Part shown: piece after piece, positions 1-8,795 of the stretch
Numbering within the stretch: the first letter of the stretch is position 1
Layout: the number at the start of each line of letters is the position of its first letter
Source of the DNA: an uncultured Lachnospiraceae bacterium
GTDB lineage: Bacteria; Bacillota; Clostridia; Lachnospirales; Lachnospiraceae
DNA length: 64,000 nt
NCBI GenBank assembly: GCA_946414885.1
Contig: CAMKQH010000008.1
Span: 96,275 to 160,274, forward strand
Direction: 5' to 3'
Position numbers and translations under genes: made by a program
The notes under the pieces: generated by a model
Told to the model about the DNA's origin: nothing
What the model saw: the letters and a program-made list of their open reading frames with translations, nothing else
Databases searched by the model: none

Positions 1-962
1 AGCCGGTTGGCAGCCGCACGATCTCAAAGTACACGGACTTGAACCTTAGCTCCGCTACCATCCGCAATGAGATGGCGGATCTGGAGGAAATGGGCTACAT
101 CCTGCAGCCCCATACTTCTGCCGGAAGAATTCCTTCCGATCAGGGTTATCGGTTTTACGTGGACACCATGATGGAGGAGAAGGACCGGGAGTTTGTGGAA
201 TTGAAGGAAATGCTTTTGGAGCGCCAGGATAAGATGGAGACGCTGCTAAAGCAGGTAGCGAAGGTGGTTGCGCAAAATACGCAGTATGCCGCAATGATCT
301 CGGCGCCTTCCATGCACCGCAACAAGGTGAAGTTCATTCAGCTTTCCAGATTGAATCCGGAACAGCTCTTGGCGGTGATCGTGGTGGAAGGGAACGTGAT
401 CAAGAATAACATCATTCCCATAGCTGACGAAATCTCCGATGAGAATCTGTTAAAGCTCAACATTCTTTTGAATACGCAGCTGAACGGATTAACCATGGAG
501 GAGATCAATCTTGGCATCATCGCTGCGTTAAAGCAGCAGGCCGGCGTACACGGCAGTCTGATCGGCGAGGTTATTGACGCCGTTGGAGATGCCATAAAGG
601 CAGATGTTGATCCGGAGATCTACACCAGCGGAACCAATAACATTTTCCGGTATCCGGAGCTTACGGACAACGGAAAGGCCAGCGAGTTGGTGGGAACCTT
701 TGAAGAGAAGCAACAGCTTGGCAGCCTGATTCAAGAGAGCCTGGAAACGGATCCAGGCACGGGAATCCAAGTCTACATCGGTGACGAGGCTCCCATAAAG
801 AGCATGAAGGATTGCAGCGTTGTAACCGCCACTTATGAATTGGGCGAGGGCATGAAGGGAACCATAGGAATCGTGGGACCCAAGCGAATGGATTACGATA
901 AGGTCATCGGAACGCTTCGGACCATTCAGTCGAAGCTGGATGAATTATACAAGAAGGAATGA
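1..962 (+). CDS. hrcA: Heat-inducible transcription repressor HrcA (5' end outside window)
   Basis: HrcA represses the class I heat-shock operons by binding the CIRCE operator; its folding is monitored by GroEL. The frame is open from base 3, and the visible protein begins inside the N-terminal winged helix with the family motif SSATIRNEMADLEEMGY, followed by HTSAGRIPSDQGYRFYVD. The remaining part matches the GAF-like and dimerisation regions. A TTG at 39 is only an internal codon, because family sequence continues upstream to the window edge, so about 25-30 residues are missing. The CIRCE element expected before the gene is also outside the window. The gene leads the grpE-dnaK-dnaJ run, 79 bases before grpE, as in most Firmicutes. 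The identification is firm; only the start is missing. Confidence 0.95.
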   Translation, partial: PVGSRTISKYTDLNLSSATIRNEMADLEEMGYILQPHTSAGRIPSDQGYRFYVDTMMEEKDREFVELKEMLLERQDKMETLLKQVAKVVAQNTQYAAMISAPSMHRNKVKFIQLSRLNPEQLLAVIVVEGNVIKNNIIPIADEISDENLLKLNILLNTQLNGLTMEEINLGIIAALKQQAGVHGSLIGEVIDAVGDAIKADVDPEIYTSGTNNIFRYPELTDNGKASELVGTFEEKQQLGSLIQESLETDPGTGIQVYIGDEAPIKSMKDCSVVTATYELGEGMKGTIGIVGPKRMDYDKVIGTLRTIQSKLDELYKKE

Positions 963-1041
963 ACTGCCGAAGGCAATAAGCATAAGACAACAAGGCGCAT
1001 GACAACAAGGCATAAGGCAGACAAAGAAGGGAAATGGTAAC

Positions 1042-1749
1042 ATGGCAGATCTTGAAAAGGAAATGACGCAGGGCGGGGAGGAAACGGAAGCAGCGGAAGT
1101 TGCAGAGAACCTGGAAGAAACCCCGAATGGCGTGACGGATGAGCCGCAGGATGAGAATCCTGAGACGGAGGAGACGCCCGAAGAGGAAGGCGACGAGGAG
1201 GATGCCACTGAGGCATCTGAGGAAGAGGCCGAGGGCGCAACGGCTGAAGGGAAAAAGTCCTGGGCCGAGAGAAGGGCTGAGAAGAAGCAGGCGAAGCACG
1301 ATAAAAAAGCGGATGCCATGAAGGAGCAGATCGACCAGCTTGAGGACAAGGTAAAGCGTCAGCTGGCGGAATTTGAGAATTTCAGAAACAGAAGCGAAAG
1401 AGAAAAGGCAGCAATGTTCGAGACCGGCGCGAGAAGCGTGATCGAAAAGATCCTTCCCGTGGTTGACAACTTCGAAAGAGGACTTGCCACCGTACCTGCC
1501 GAGAATCAGGACGATCCCTTTGTGGATGGCATGAACAAGGTTTACAAGCAGCTGGTTACGGAGCTTGAGAACATTGGCGTGAAGCCGATCGAGGCCGTGG
1601 GCAAGGAATTTGATCCCAACCTTCACAATGCAGTGATGCAGGTGGAGAGCGAGGAATATGAGTCAGGAATCGTGGCTCAGGAATTACAAAAAGGTTATAC
1701 CTATAGAGACGTGGTGGTTCGCCACAGCATGGTCTCCGTAGTGCAATAA
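1042..1749 (+). CDS. grpE: Nucleotide exchange factor GrpE
   Basis: GrpE releases ADP from DnaK and so resets the chaperone cycle in the cytoplasm. The 235-residue product has a long, strongly acidic, probably disordered N-terminus (roughly residues 1-75, mainly Glu, Asp and Thr). A coiled coil follows (about 90-140, including QLAEFENFRNRSEREK), then the beta-domain ending with GYTYRDVVVRHSMVSVV, a typical GrpE terminus. The ATG at 1042 follows AGAAGGGA at a suitable distance. The acidic tail is longer than in many homologues, but such tails are common in Clostridia. The gene lies between hrcA and dnaK and is expected to be co-transcribed with them under HrcA control. Confidence 0.95.
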   Translation: MADLEKEMTQGGEETEAAEVAENLEETPNGVTDEPQDENPETEETPEEEGDEEDATEASEEEAEGATAEGKKSWAERRAEKKQAKHDKKADAMKEQIDQLEDKVKRQLAEFENFRNRSEREKAAMFETGARSVIEKILPVVDNFERGLATVPAENQDDPFVDGMNKVYKQLVTELENIGVKPIEAVGKEFDPNLHNAVMQVESEEYESGIVAQELQKGYTYRDVVVRHSMVSVVQ

Positions 1750-1768
1750 ATAAATTAAAAAACAAATC

Positions 1769-1779
1769 TCGCAAAGCGA
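1769..1779 (+). other. Short hairpin before the dnaK ribosome binding site
   Basis: TCGC-AAA-GCGA can fold into a 4-bp stem about 25 bases before the dnaK Shine-Dalgarno sequence. A similar TCGC-GCA-GCGA stem lies at 17320-17330, just before ruvX. Both are followed by TTAA and then AGGAGG. The stems are weak and may be chance. Confidence 0.3.
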
Positions 1780-1818
1780 ATTAACGCGTAGCGGATTCTA
1801 AGTTAGGAGGAAGAAGAC

Positions 1819-3711
1819 ATGAGCAAGATTATTGGTATTGACTTGGGTACGACAAATAGCTGCGTGGCAGTTATGGAAGGTGGTAAGCCCACCGTTATCG
1901 CAAACGCAGAAGGCGCACGGACCACACCGTCCGTTGTGGCATTTACGAAGACTGGTGAGAGACTGGTTGGTGAGCCTGCAAAGCGTCAGGCAGTAACGAA
2001 TGCGGAGAAGACCATCTCCTCCATCAAGAGAGACATGGGTACTGACAATGGCCGTACCATCGACGGCAAGAAATATTCTCCTCAGCAGATTTCCGCAATG
2101 ATCCTTCAGAAGCTGAAGGCAGATGCTGAGAGCTATCTTGGTGAAAAGGTTACGGAGGCAGTCATCACCGTTCCCGCATACTTCAATGACGCACAGCGTC
2201 AGGCAACCAAGGATGCAGGTAAGATCGCAGGCCTGGAAGTAAAGCGTATCATCAACGAGCCCACCGCAGCCGCTTTGGCATACGGCCTGGACAATGAGAA
2301 AGAGCAGAAGATCATGGTTTACGACCTCGGCGGCGGTACCTTCGACGTGTCCATCATTGAGATCGGTGACGGCGTTATCGAAGTGCTTTCCACCAACGGC
2401 GATACGCACCTTGGCGGTGATGATTTCGATAACAAGATCATTAACTGGATGATCTCTGAGTTTAAGAAGGCAGAGGGCGTAGATCTCTCCGGTGACAAGA
2501 TTGCAATGCAGAGACTGAAAGAGGCAGCAGAGAAGGCAAAGAAAGAGCTTTCCAGCGCCATGACCACCAATATTAACCTTCCTTTCATCACTGCTACTGC
2601 AGATGGACCTAAGCACTTTGACGTGAACCTTTCCAGAGCACAGTTTGACGAGCTGACCAGAGACCTGGTTGAGAAGACCGCGATCCCCGTTCAGAACGCA
2701 ATGAGAGATGCAGGACTTACCAATGCAGACCTTGGCCAGGTGCTTTTGGTTGGTGGTTCCACCAGAATCCCTGCCGTACAGGATAAGGTTAGACAGTTGA
2801 CCGGCAAGGAGCCTTCCAAGTCCCTGAACCCTGATGAGTGCGTTGCAATCGGTGCATCCGTACAGGGTGGTAAGCTTGCAGGCGATGCAGGTGCCGGCGA
2901 CATCCTTCTGTTGGACGTAACGCCTCTTTCCCTGTCCATCGAGACCTTGGGCGGCGTTGCAACCAGACTGATCGAGAGAAACACCACGATCCCTACGAAG
3001 AAGAGCCAGATCTTCTCCACCGCTGCTGACAATCAGAGTGCAGTTACCATCAACGTAGTACAGGGTGAGCGTCAGTTCGCCCGTGACAATAAGTCCCTTG
3101 GACAGTTCAACCTGGACGGCATTGCTCCCGCACCCAGAGGAGTACCTCAGATCGAGGTTACCTTCGACATCGATGCAAATGGTATCGTAAACGTATCCGC
3201 AAAGGATCTGGGCACCGGCAAGGAACAGCACATTACCATTACCGCTGGTTCCAACATGTCTGATGCAGACATCGAGAAGGCTGTCAAGGAAGCTGCTGAA
3301 TTCGAGGCACAGGATAAGAAGCGCAAGGAAGCCATCGAGGTAAGAAACGATGCTGACGCCTTTGTATTCCAGACCGAGAAGGCATTGAAGGACGTTGGCG
3401 ACAAGATTGCCGACAGCGACAAGGGCCAGGTTGAGGCAGACCTTCAGGCAGTGAAGTCCATTCTTGAGAGAACTAAGGATCAGGAAATGAGCGACAGTGA
3501 CCTTGACGAGCTCAGGGCAGCTAAGGAAAAATTGACGAACTCCGCACAATCCTTGTTCACAAAGATGTACGAGAGCATGCAGCAGGGTCAGGGCGCCGGC
3601 GCTCAGGCTGGTCCTGACATGGGCGGCTTCGCAGGCGGCGCAGGTGCAAACACCGGCAACGCTGGCAACAAAGATGACGACGTCATCGACGGAGACTTCC
3701 GCGAGGTATAA
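1819..3711 (+). CDS. dnaK: Hsp70 chaperone DnaK
   Basis: ATP-dependent Hsp70 chaperone that binds exposed hydrophobic segments and works with DnaJ and GrpE. The 630-residue protein starts with the actin-like ATPase domain ([18 protein letters not shown]). It contains the Hsp70 signatures [16 protein letters not shown] ([15 protein letters not shown]) and [14 protein letters not shown]. The linker [14 protein letters not shown] leads into the substrate-binding beta domain and a helical lid. The C-terminus is Gly/Ala/Gln-rich and ends [12 protein letters not shown], close to the usual bacterial tail. The ATG at 1819 follows AGGAGG by 8 bases. Codon use is even and typical of a highly expressed gene. 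Confidence 0.98.
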   Translation: MSKIIGIDLGTTNSCVAVMEGGKPTVIANAEGARTTPSVVAFTKTGERLVGEPAKRQAVTNAEKTISSIKRDMGTDNGRTIDGKKYSPQQISAMILQKLKADAESYLGEKVTEAVITVPAYFNDAQRQATKDAGKIAGLEVKRIINEPTAAALAYGLDNEKEQKIMVYDLGGGTFDVSIIEIGDGVIEVLSTNGDTHLGGDDFDNKIINWMISEFKKAEGVDLSGDKIAMQRLKEAAEKAKKELSSAMTTNINLPFITATADGPKHFDVNLSRAQFDELTRDLVEKTAIPVQNAMRDAGLTNADLGQVLLVGGSTRIPAVQDKVRQLTGKEPSKSLNPDECVAIGASVQGGKLAGDAGAGDILLLDVTPLSLSIETLGGVATRLIERNTTIPTKKSQIFSTAADNQSAVTINVVQGERQFARDNKSLGQFNLDGIAPAPRGVPQIEVTFDIDANGIVNVSAKDLGTGKEQHITITAGSNMSDADIEKAVKEAAEFEAQDKKRKEAIEVRNDADAFVFQTEKALKDVGDKIADSDKGQVEADLQAVKSILERTKDQEMSDSDLDELRAAKEKLTNSAQSLFTKMYESMQQGQGAGAQAGPDMGGFAGGAGANTGNAGNKDDDVIDGDFREV

Positions 3712-3733
3712 GCCATGCAGTTCGACGAAGCAA

Positions 3734-3765
3734 AAGCGGTTTCGTGCTTGCACGAGAAACCGCTT
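3734..3765 (+). other. Stem-loop in the dnaK-dnaJ gap
   Basis: AAGCGGTTTC and GAAACCGCTT form a 10-bp outer stem, continued by GTGC-TT-GCAC with a 2-base bulge. There is no T-run after it, so it is more likely an mRNA-processing or stability element than a strong terminator. It lies 22 bases after the dnaK stop and just before the 72-bp repeats. Confidence 0.6.
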
Positions 3766-3803
3766 GAAGATTCGTTGAACTATAGGGCGCAGCCCGCGAG
3801 ACA

Positions 3804-4010
3804 GAGCGACGCTTGCGTCGCGGCAGTCACGCGCATGGCTATACCGAGGGAGCGAATAGGGTGTAGCATTGCGCGGAGCGACGCTTGCGTCGCGGCAGTC
3901 ACGCGCATGGCTATACCGAGGGAGCGAATAGGGTGTAGCATTGCGCGGAGCGACGCTTGCGTCGCGGCAGTCACGCGCATGGCTATACCGAGGGCGCGTA
4001 CAGGGCGCAG
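3804..4010 (+). repeat. 72-bp tandem repeat, about 2.9 copies, between dnaK and dnaJ
   Basis: Copies begin at 3804, 3876 and 3948. The first two are nearly identical; the third diverges after about 50 bases (GGGAGCGAATAGG becomes GGGCGCGTACAGG). Each copy contains the palindrome GCGACGC-TT-GCGTCGC, so the dnaK-dnaJ transcript carries three identical 7-bp stems. The period is a multiple of three, which keeps a spurious frame open on both strands. No ribosome binding site or protein-like composition supports coding. Replication slippage is the likely origin. Confidence 0.9.
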
Positions 4011-4095
4011 CTTATCATCTATTATCAGGGAATGGTCTTATCCTAGATCATTCCCTAATGTAATGTATTAGCAGGTGAAGAAAGGCTAACGTATC

Positions 4096-5277
4096 ATGGC
4101 AGAACAAAAGCGAGATTATTATGAGGTTCTTGGCGTAGATAAAACTGCTGACGAGGCGGCCATTAAGAAGGCATACCGTGTCTTGGCCAAAAAGTATCAC
4201 CCGGACGTAAATCCCGGTGACGCGGAAGCAGAGAAAAAATTTAAGGAAGCTTCCGAGGCATATGCCGTATTGAGTGATCCGGAGAAGAGACGTCAGTACG
4301 ATCAGTTTGGTCACGCCGCATTTGACGGCGGTGCCGGCGGCGCGGGCGGATTCGACTTTGGCAACATGGATTTCGGCGACATCTTCGGCGACATCTTCGG
4401 CGACATTTTTGGCGGCGGAAGGTCCAGGGGCGCAAGCAATGGTCCCATGAAGGGCGCTAACCTTCGCACCAGCGTGCGCGTAACCTTTGAAGAGGCCGTA
4501 TTTGGCACGAAAAAAGAGATAGAGCTGAACGTAAAGGAAACCTGTAAAACCTGTAACGGCAGCGGCGCGAAGCCTGGTACAAAGCCGGAGACCTGTTCCA
4601 AGTGTAATGGCAGCGGGCAGATTACGATCACGCAGCAAACCTTCTTTGGAACCGTTCGTAACAGACAAACGTGCCCGAATTGTCAGGGAACTGGTAAAAT
4701 CATCAAAGAGAAATGTTCGGATTGTCGCGGATCTGGTTTTATTTCAATGAAAAAGCGTTATTCCGCTGACATCCCTGCAGGCATTGACAACGGTCAGGCC
4801 ATCAGAATGCCTGGTCTTGGCGAGCCTGGCGTAAATGGCGGACCGCGCGGCGACGTGCTTGTGGAAGTGATTGTTGGACGCCATCCCATCTTCCAGCGTC
4901 AGGACGTGAATATCTTTTCCACCGTGCCTATTTCCTTTGCGGTAGCGGCACTTGGCGGCGAGATTTTTATCGACACCGTAGACGGCAAGGTGATTTATGA
5001 CGTTAAGGCTGGCACGCAGACGGATACGAGAGTCCGCTTGAAGGGCAAGGGCGTTCCCTCCCTGCGGAATAAGGAAATCCGCGGTGACCACTACGTAACG
5101 CTTGTGGTACAGGTGCCTGATAAGCTGAGCAATGAGGCGAAGGAATTACTTCGCAAGTTTGACGAGGCCAGCGATGATTCCCTGACGGCCGTGCAGAGAG
5201 CTTCCGGATCCGATGGAGATAAGAAGGATGACGGCGGCGGACATGGCGGAAAGAAAAAGAAGTTTTGGGAGAAATAA
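4096..5277 (+). CDS. dnaJ: Co-chaperone DnaJ (Hsp40)
   Basis: DnaJ delivers unfolded substrates to DnaK and stimulates its ATPase. The 393-residue protein has a J domain (residues 5-70) with the HPD motif in [13 protein letters not shown], then a Gly/Phe-rich linker containing a short repeat ([15 protein letters not shown]). The zinc-binding region has four CxxCxGxG modules ([32 protein letters not shown]). The two beta-sandwich client-binding domains and the dimerisation tail follow, so this is a complete type I DnaJ. The ATG at 4096 is preceded by GAAGAAAGG. It closes the heat-shock operon and is followed by a strong terminator. Confidence 0.97.
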   Translation: MAEQKRDYYEVLGVDKTADEAAIKKAYRVLAKKYHPDVNPGDAEAEKKFKEASEAYAVLSDPEKRRQYDQFGHAAFDGGAGGAGGFDFGNMDFGDIFGDIFGDIFGGGRSRGASNGPMKGANLRTSVRVTFEEAVFGTKKEIELNVKETCKTCNGSGAKPGTKPETCSKCNGSGQITITQQTFFGTVRNRQTCPNCQGTGKIIKEKCSDCRGSGFISMKKRYSADIPAGIDNGQAIRMPGLGEPGVNGGPRGDVLVEVIVGRHPIFQRQDVNIFSTVPISFAVAALGGEIFIDTVDGKVIYDVKAGTQTDTRVRLKGKGVPSLRNKEIRGDHYVTLVVQVPDKLSNEAKELLRKFDEASDDSLTAVQRASGSDGDKKDDGGGHGGKKKKFWEK

Positions 5278-5285
5278 CTAAGAAA

Positions 5286-5335
5286 GGGTCATGGAAAACG
5301 TGTCAGTAGACACGTCCCCATGACCCAATTTTTTT
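5286..5335. terminator. Terminator between dnaJ and the convergent membrane gene
   Basis: GGGTCATGG and CCATGACCC form a 9-bp stem enclosing a second hairpin, CGTGTC-AGTA-GACACG, followed by AATTTTTTT. The stop codon of the minus-strand gene lies in the T-run. The inner part resembles elements at 38552 and 45669, so a dispersed repeat may supply this terminator. Confidence 0.85.
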
Positions 5336-6614
5336 ATGCCTTTTTAGATTTGACGGGAGTGCTAAGGGATGCTTTTAAGGACTGATACTCGGATTGCATT
5401 TTCTGGAAGGTCTCCGTGTCACCCTCGGCAATGTCGGGGTGATAAGCCTTGCAGAGGTTCTTGTAACGCTTTTCCAGCTTGTCCAGAGTGTCACAGCCGG
5501 AGAAGAATACGGCGACTCCGGAAGGCTTTTCCAATTCGGACGCTAGTTTTTTTACCAGCTTTTGCACGTCATCGCGCTGCTTGTCCAGCATCTGGATTTG
5601 AGGGATCAATTGCTTAAAGCGGCGGATGTCGATGGACTTCTTGTCAGAGCATTCGTCAACCAAGGGATTTAAGTTACGCATGTAAATGCCCCAGTAGCTC
5701 CGAAGAAGGGGGTTGTCCTTCTGGTCTAACACGGAAGTCACCTGCGCGCTTAAGGGCTCCAGTGAATCCAAATGCTCTTCCAGCTTCTTTAGGTAATTGA
5801 GGTTGCCTGCAACTTCCTCTGAAGAACCGGTGGCCATCTTCAGATCGCTCTTTACAAGGTCGGTCACTTTCTTCGAAATTTCATTGCTCGTCATTCTGAG
5901 CTCTTGACCCCATTCATACCATTCCGATGCCAGTGCCATGACGCCCACGATGATGATGCCCACGATCACGAGATAGAGAAAGATGCCAAACAAAATGGAA
6001 TGCAACTGACAATGCTGCGTATATTGGATCAGATTCATTCCAAAATCATGCTTTAGGGTACTGTTTTCACTGATGAGAGTGAGGATCACCAGTCCGACGC
6101 TGAAGATGCCCGCCACGACGTAGGACAGGGAAACCAACATAGTGATCAACCAGCTTAAGCCCTTCAGGATCGTGAAAAAGATGCACGCAATGGCGTTTGG
6201 AACCTTTTTGCCATTGATCGAGAGAATGCGGTAATCTGCCTCGCAGGACGTAAACAGGGAGAGATACCGGTTATAGCAAATCTCATAAAGGCTGTCGAAC
6301 AGAGAGATGATCGCATTCCAGATCACGATCATAACGCCGGAGATCGCTGAGAGGATCCAGCTGAAAACCAGAATGCTGACGCCGAAAACCGCTACGACGC
6401 CGACGATCACGGCGAGGAATTGTAAGAGATTCTTTGGCGTTAGTCCGGAAGTTAACAATACAATAAGTACCAAAGCAAAGAACCCGATCGCCAGGAAGAT
6501 GGTGATCTTTTCAAATGCCTTGGCCAGAAGCTTACAAAACGTTGCCACAAGAAGTAAGGGCAGGGCAAGCAGGGACAATCCGTTAATCTTAAGTATTTTC
6601 ATTGCTGCATTCAT
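5334..6614 (-). CDS. Multi-pass membrane protein with C-terminal J domain
   Basis: A 426-residue protein that I cannot assign to a named family. It has two N-terminal transmembrane segments (about 12-60), a third near 70-90, and two or three more around 140-220. A soluble helical region (about 235-360) ends in a J-domain-like segment (about 365-415). That segment contains the essential HPD tripeptide in CKAYHPDIAEGD, followed by the helix FQKMQSEYQSLK. The HPD loop suggests it recruits an Hsp70, most simply the DnaK encoded next door, to the membrane. GGAAAGGAGGG precedes the ATG at 6614. It is 17 bases downstream of a lipoprotein gene on the same strand and convergent with dnaJ. Confidence 0.75.
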   Translation of the reverse strand: MNAAMKILKINGLSLLALPLLLVATFCKLLAKAFEKITIFLAIGFFALVLIVLLTSGLTPKNLLQFLAVIVGVVAVFGVSILVFSWILSAISGVMIVIWNAIISLFDSLYEICYNRYLSLFTSCEADYRILSINGKKVPNAIACIFFTILKGLSWLITMLVSLSYVVAGIFSVGLVILTLISENSTLKHDFGMNLIQYTQHCQLHSILFGIFLYLVIVGIIIVGVMALASEWYEWGQELRMTSNEISKKVTDLVKSDLKMATGSSEEVAGNLNYLKKLEEHLDSLEPLSAQVTSVLDQKDNPLLRSYWGIYMRNLNPLVDECSDKKSIDIRRFKQLIPQIQMLDKQRDDVQKLVKKLASELEKPSGVAVFFSGCDTLDKLEKRYKNLCKAYHPDIAEGDTETFQKMQSEYQSLKASLSTPVKSKKA

Positions 6615-6631
6615 TTGTTCGCCCTCCTTTC

Positions 6632-7546
6632 CTACTCAAATACTTCCAGATCATAGGTGATCCGCTTGACGCTGTCGCCGTCCGCTGAAAACTCGATCGT
6701 GATGCGGTCGCCGCTGATGGGATCCAGATAAACTGCCTTTGTCTCATCCAATCCCCAGCCAAAGAGGTACATTCCCTCAAACCGCGTGGGCTCGCCGTAC
6801 AGGCCGGTCTGCCTGTGGCAAACCTTATCGGGAGCAAGTCCCAGCGTTACGCCGTCGGGGAAGACCACGGTATTCTTTGTCACCGAAAGGCTGATCACGT
6901 TACATTTGGACAGAGGCTGCGGCGTGGACATGGGGTTCTGCAATGTGATCGATACGCCGCGCTCGTTGTCAGAGAGCGTCGTTTTCTGGGATCCTTCCAG
7001 AACCTTATCCATGTCGGACAGATCGAGCTCCGTGACGATGTCCTTGATGGTCATGATCTTGCGGTTGACTTGAATGAGCCTGGAGAACTTATCTGCCGTC
7101 AGGATTTCCGCCTGAGGATGCGTTTGCATCCAGTGATTGGAAAACTCTTCGGAATTCTCAGGAACAACGACCACGTTTGCTTCCACGCCGCGGTCAAAGG
7201 TGACGATCTCCTCCGTGGCTTTCACTTGGAGATGTACCAGGGAATCCAGACTGGCATATGCGCTGACGGAATACTTACCGGGATGGAGCGAAACCGTCTT
7301 CTTAAAATCATTTTTCTGGCTCAGGGTAACGTCATATTTCTTTTCCGTCGTAAGGTTCTTAAGCGTTACGCGGACTTGATATTCCTTTTGGAGATTTTCA
7401 TCCAGCAGGGAAAACTCCTTTGGAATATTGCTAAAAGTAATCACTCCCGGGCAGTCTCCTTCGTCAAGTTTTCCCTGTTTGCCGCAGCCGGCGAGACAGA
7501 GAAGCAAGGGAAACAGCAGGAACAGGCAGGTTCGTAATTTTTTCAT
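6632..7546 (-). CDS. Lipoprotein of unknown function
   Basis: The 304-residue product starts with a lipoprotein signal peptide (MKKLRTCLFLLFPLLLCLAGC), with the lipobox LAGC giving Cys21 as the lipidation site. The rest is soluble and extracytoplasmic, mostly beta-predicted. It includes a segment of about 80 residues on charge- and carbohydrate-like surface motifs (HPGKYSVSAYASLDSL) and a C-terminal half with no motif I recognise. The frame stays open further upstream, but the ATG at 7546 is supported by AAGGAGA at 7 bases and by the signal peptide. It is probably co-transcribed with the J-domain membrane protein from the promoter at 7589-7617. Confidence 0.8.
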   Translation of the reverse strand: MKKLRTCLFLLFPLLLCLAGCGKQGKLDEGDCPGVITFSNIPKEFSLLDENLQKEYQVRVTLKNLTTEKKYDVTLSQKNDFKKTVSLHPGKYSVSAYASLDSLVHLQVKATEEIVTFDRGVEANVVVVPENSEEFSNHWMQTHPQAEILTADKFSRLIQVNRKIMTIKDIVTELDLSDMDKVLEGSQKTTLSDNERGVSITLQNPMSTPQPLSKCNVISLSVTKNTVVFPDGVTLGLAPDKVCHRQTGLYGEPTRFEGMYLFGWGLDETKAVYLDPISGDRITIEFSADGDSVKRITYDLEVFE

Positions 7547-7588
7547 AACGATTCTCCTTGTAATGTGGGTTTCCGTGACGTCAATTTT

Positions 7589-7617
7589 ATTATAAAACCT
7601 GCGCCGTGCTAACGCAA
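7589..7617 (-). promoter_or_regulatory. Promoter for the lipoprotein/J-domain pair
   Basis: Read on the minus strand: TTGCGT, a 17-base spacer, then TATAAT, ending about 43 bases before the lipoprotein ATG. Confidence 0.65.
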
Positions 7618-7671
7618 TAGACAAAAAGCGGCGAAATGGACGTTTTCGGCGAGAAGAGGTTCGGTTTTGCT

Positions 7672-7701
7672 TTGACAAAAGGGAGCATTTACGTATATAA
7701 T
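7672..7701 (+). promoter_or_regulatory. Sigma-A type promoter for the prmA operon
   Basis: TTGACA at 7672-7677 and TATAAT at 7696-7701, both perfect consensus, with an 18-base spacer. Transcription would begin near 7708, leaving an 85-base leader before prmA. The divergent promoter for the lipoprotein lies 55 bases away. Confidence 0.85.
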
Positions 7702-7793
7702 TTGGATGATTGCGTGACATAGTTGCGATAAGTGAAATTACGTTGGATTGTGAAAATTGGAAGCAGGCAATAAATCCAAGGAGGGCATGGAAA

Positions 7794-8777
7794 GTGAAGT
7801 GGACAAAGTTTAAGATAAAGACGGTTACGGACGCAGAGGACATTATCATCAGTACCCTTTATGACATTGGCCTGGAGGGGGCACAGATTGAGGACAAGGT
7901 TCCGCTCACGGCCCTCGAGAAGGAGCAGATGTTTGTGGACATCCTGCCGGAGGGACCTGCGGATGACGGCGTGGCATACCTGAGCTTTTTCGTTGAGGAG
8001 CAGGAGGACGGGACGCTTTTGGTACAGGGCAAGGAGCGCACGAGGGAATCCATTTTGGAGGACGTAAGGCGCGAGCTTGACGACCTTCGCGTATTCTGCG
8101 AGATCGGTGAGGGGACCATCACCGTGGACGAGACCGAGGACATTGACTGGATCAACAACTGGAAGCAATATTTTCATCAGTTCTACATAGATGACATACT
8201 TGTCATTCCTTCCTGGGAGGACGTAAAGCCGGAGGATGACGGACGCATGGTGCTTCATATCGATCCCGGCACGGCCTTTGGGACGGGCATGCATGAGACC
8301 ACGCAGCTTTGTATCCGTCAGCTTCGCAAGTTCATCACCCCGGAGACGGAGCTTCTCGACGTGGGCACCGGAAGCGGCATCCTTGGCATTTTGTCCATCA
8401 TGTTTGGTGCGAAGCACGTGGTGGGAACGGATCTTGATCCCTGCGCCGTGCCTGCCGTTGAGGACAACTGCGCAAATAACGGGATCCGCCCCGAGCAGTT
8501 TACCATGATGATCGGCAATATTATCACCGAGAAGGAAGTGCAGGATCAGGTTGGTTATGAGAAATATGACATTGTTGTCGCTAACATTCTCGCAGACGTG
8601 CTTGTGCCCTTAACTCCCGTCATCCTCCATCAGTTAAAGCCTGGCGGAATCTATATTACCTCTGGCATCATCGATGACAAGGAACAGACCGTCGTGGAGG
8701 CCGTGAAGGCTGCAGGCATGGAAGTGCTTGAGGTAACGTATCAGGGCGAGTGGGTCAGCGTGACCGCGAGGAAGTAA
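7794..8777 (+). CDS. prmA: Ribosomal protein L11 methyltransferase
   Basis: PrmA trimethylates ribosomal protein L11 using S-adenosylmethionine. The 327-residue product has the N-terminal L11-recognition domain with the family signature DWINNWKQYFHQF (about residue 119). The Rossmann methyltransferase domain carries LLDVGTGSGILGI (about residue 187) and VVANILADVL, the NILA motif of PrmA. The frame is open back to 7710, but the GTG at 7794 lies 9 bases after AAGGAGG and begins the homologous MKWTKFK-like segment. An ATG at 7787 is out of frame. It leads an operon with an Imm11-like gene, rsmE, cysteine desulfurase and thiI. Confidence 0.93.
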   Translation: MKWTKFKIKTVTDAEDIIISTLYDIGLEGAQIEDKVPLTALEKEQMFVDILPEGPADDGVAYLSFFVEEQEDGTLLVQGKERTRESILEDVRRELDDLRVFCEIGEGTITVDETEDIDWINNWKQYFHQFYIDDILVIPSWEDVKPEDDGRMVLHIDPGTAFGTGMHETTQLCIRQLRKFITPETELLDVGTGSGILGILSIMFGAKHVVGTDLDPCAVPAVEDNCANNGIRPEQFTMMIGNIITEKEVQDQVGYEKYDIVVANILADVLVPLTPVILHQLKPGGIYITSGIIDDKEQTVVEAVKAAGMEVLEVTYQGEWVSVTARK

Positions 8778-8795
8778 GGGAATAAAAGGATTGAT

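Noticed and set aside
1798..3753. A 651-codon open frame antisense to dnaK
   Set aside because: Codon bias of the dnaK strand avoids stops in that frame; no ribosome binding site and no recognisable domain in a Cys/Leu-rich translation.
3715..4071. A 118-codon frame over the 72-bp repeats
   Set aside because: The repeat period is a multiple of 3, so the frame stays open by itself; no ribosome binding site.
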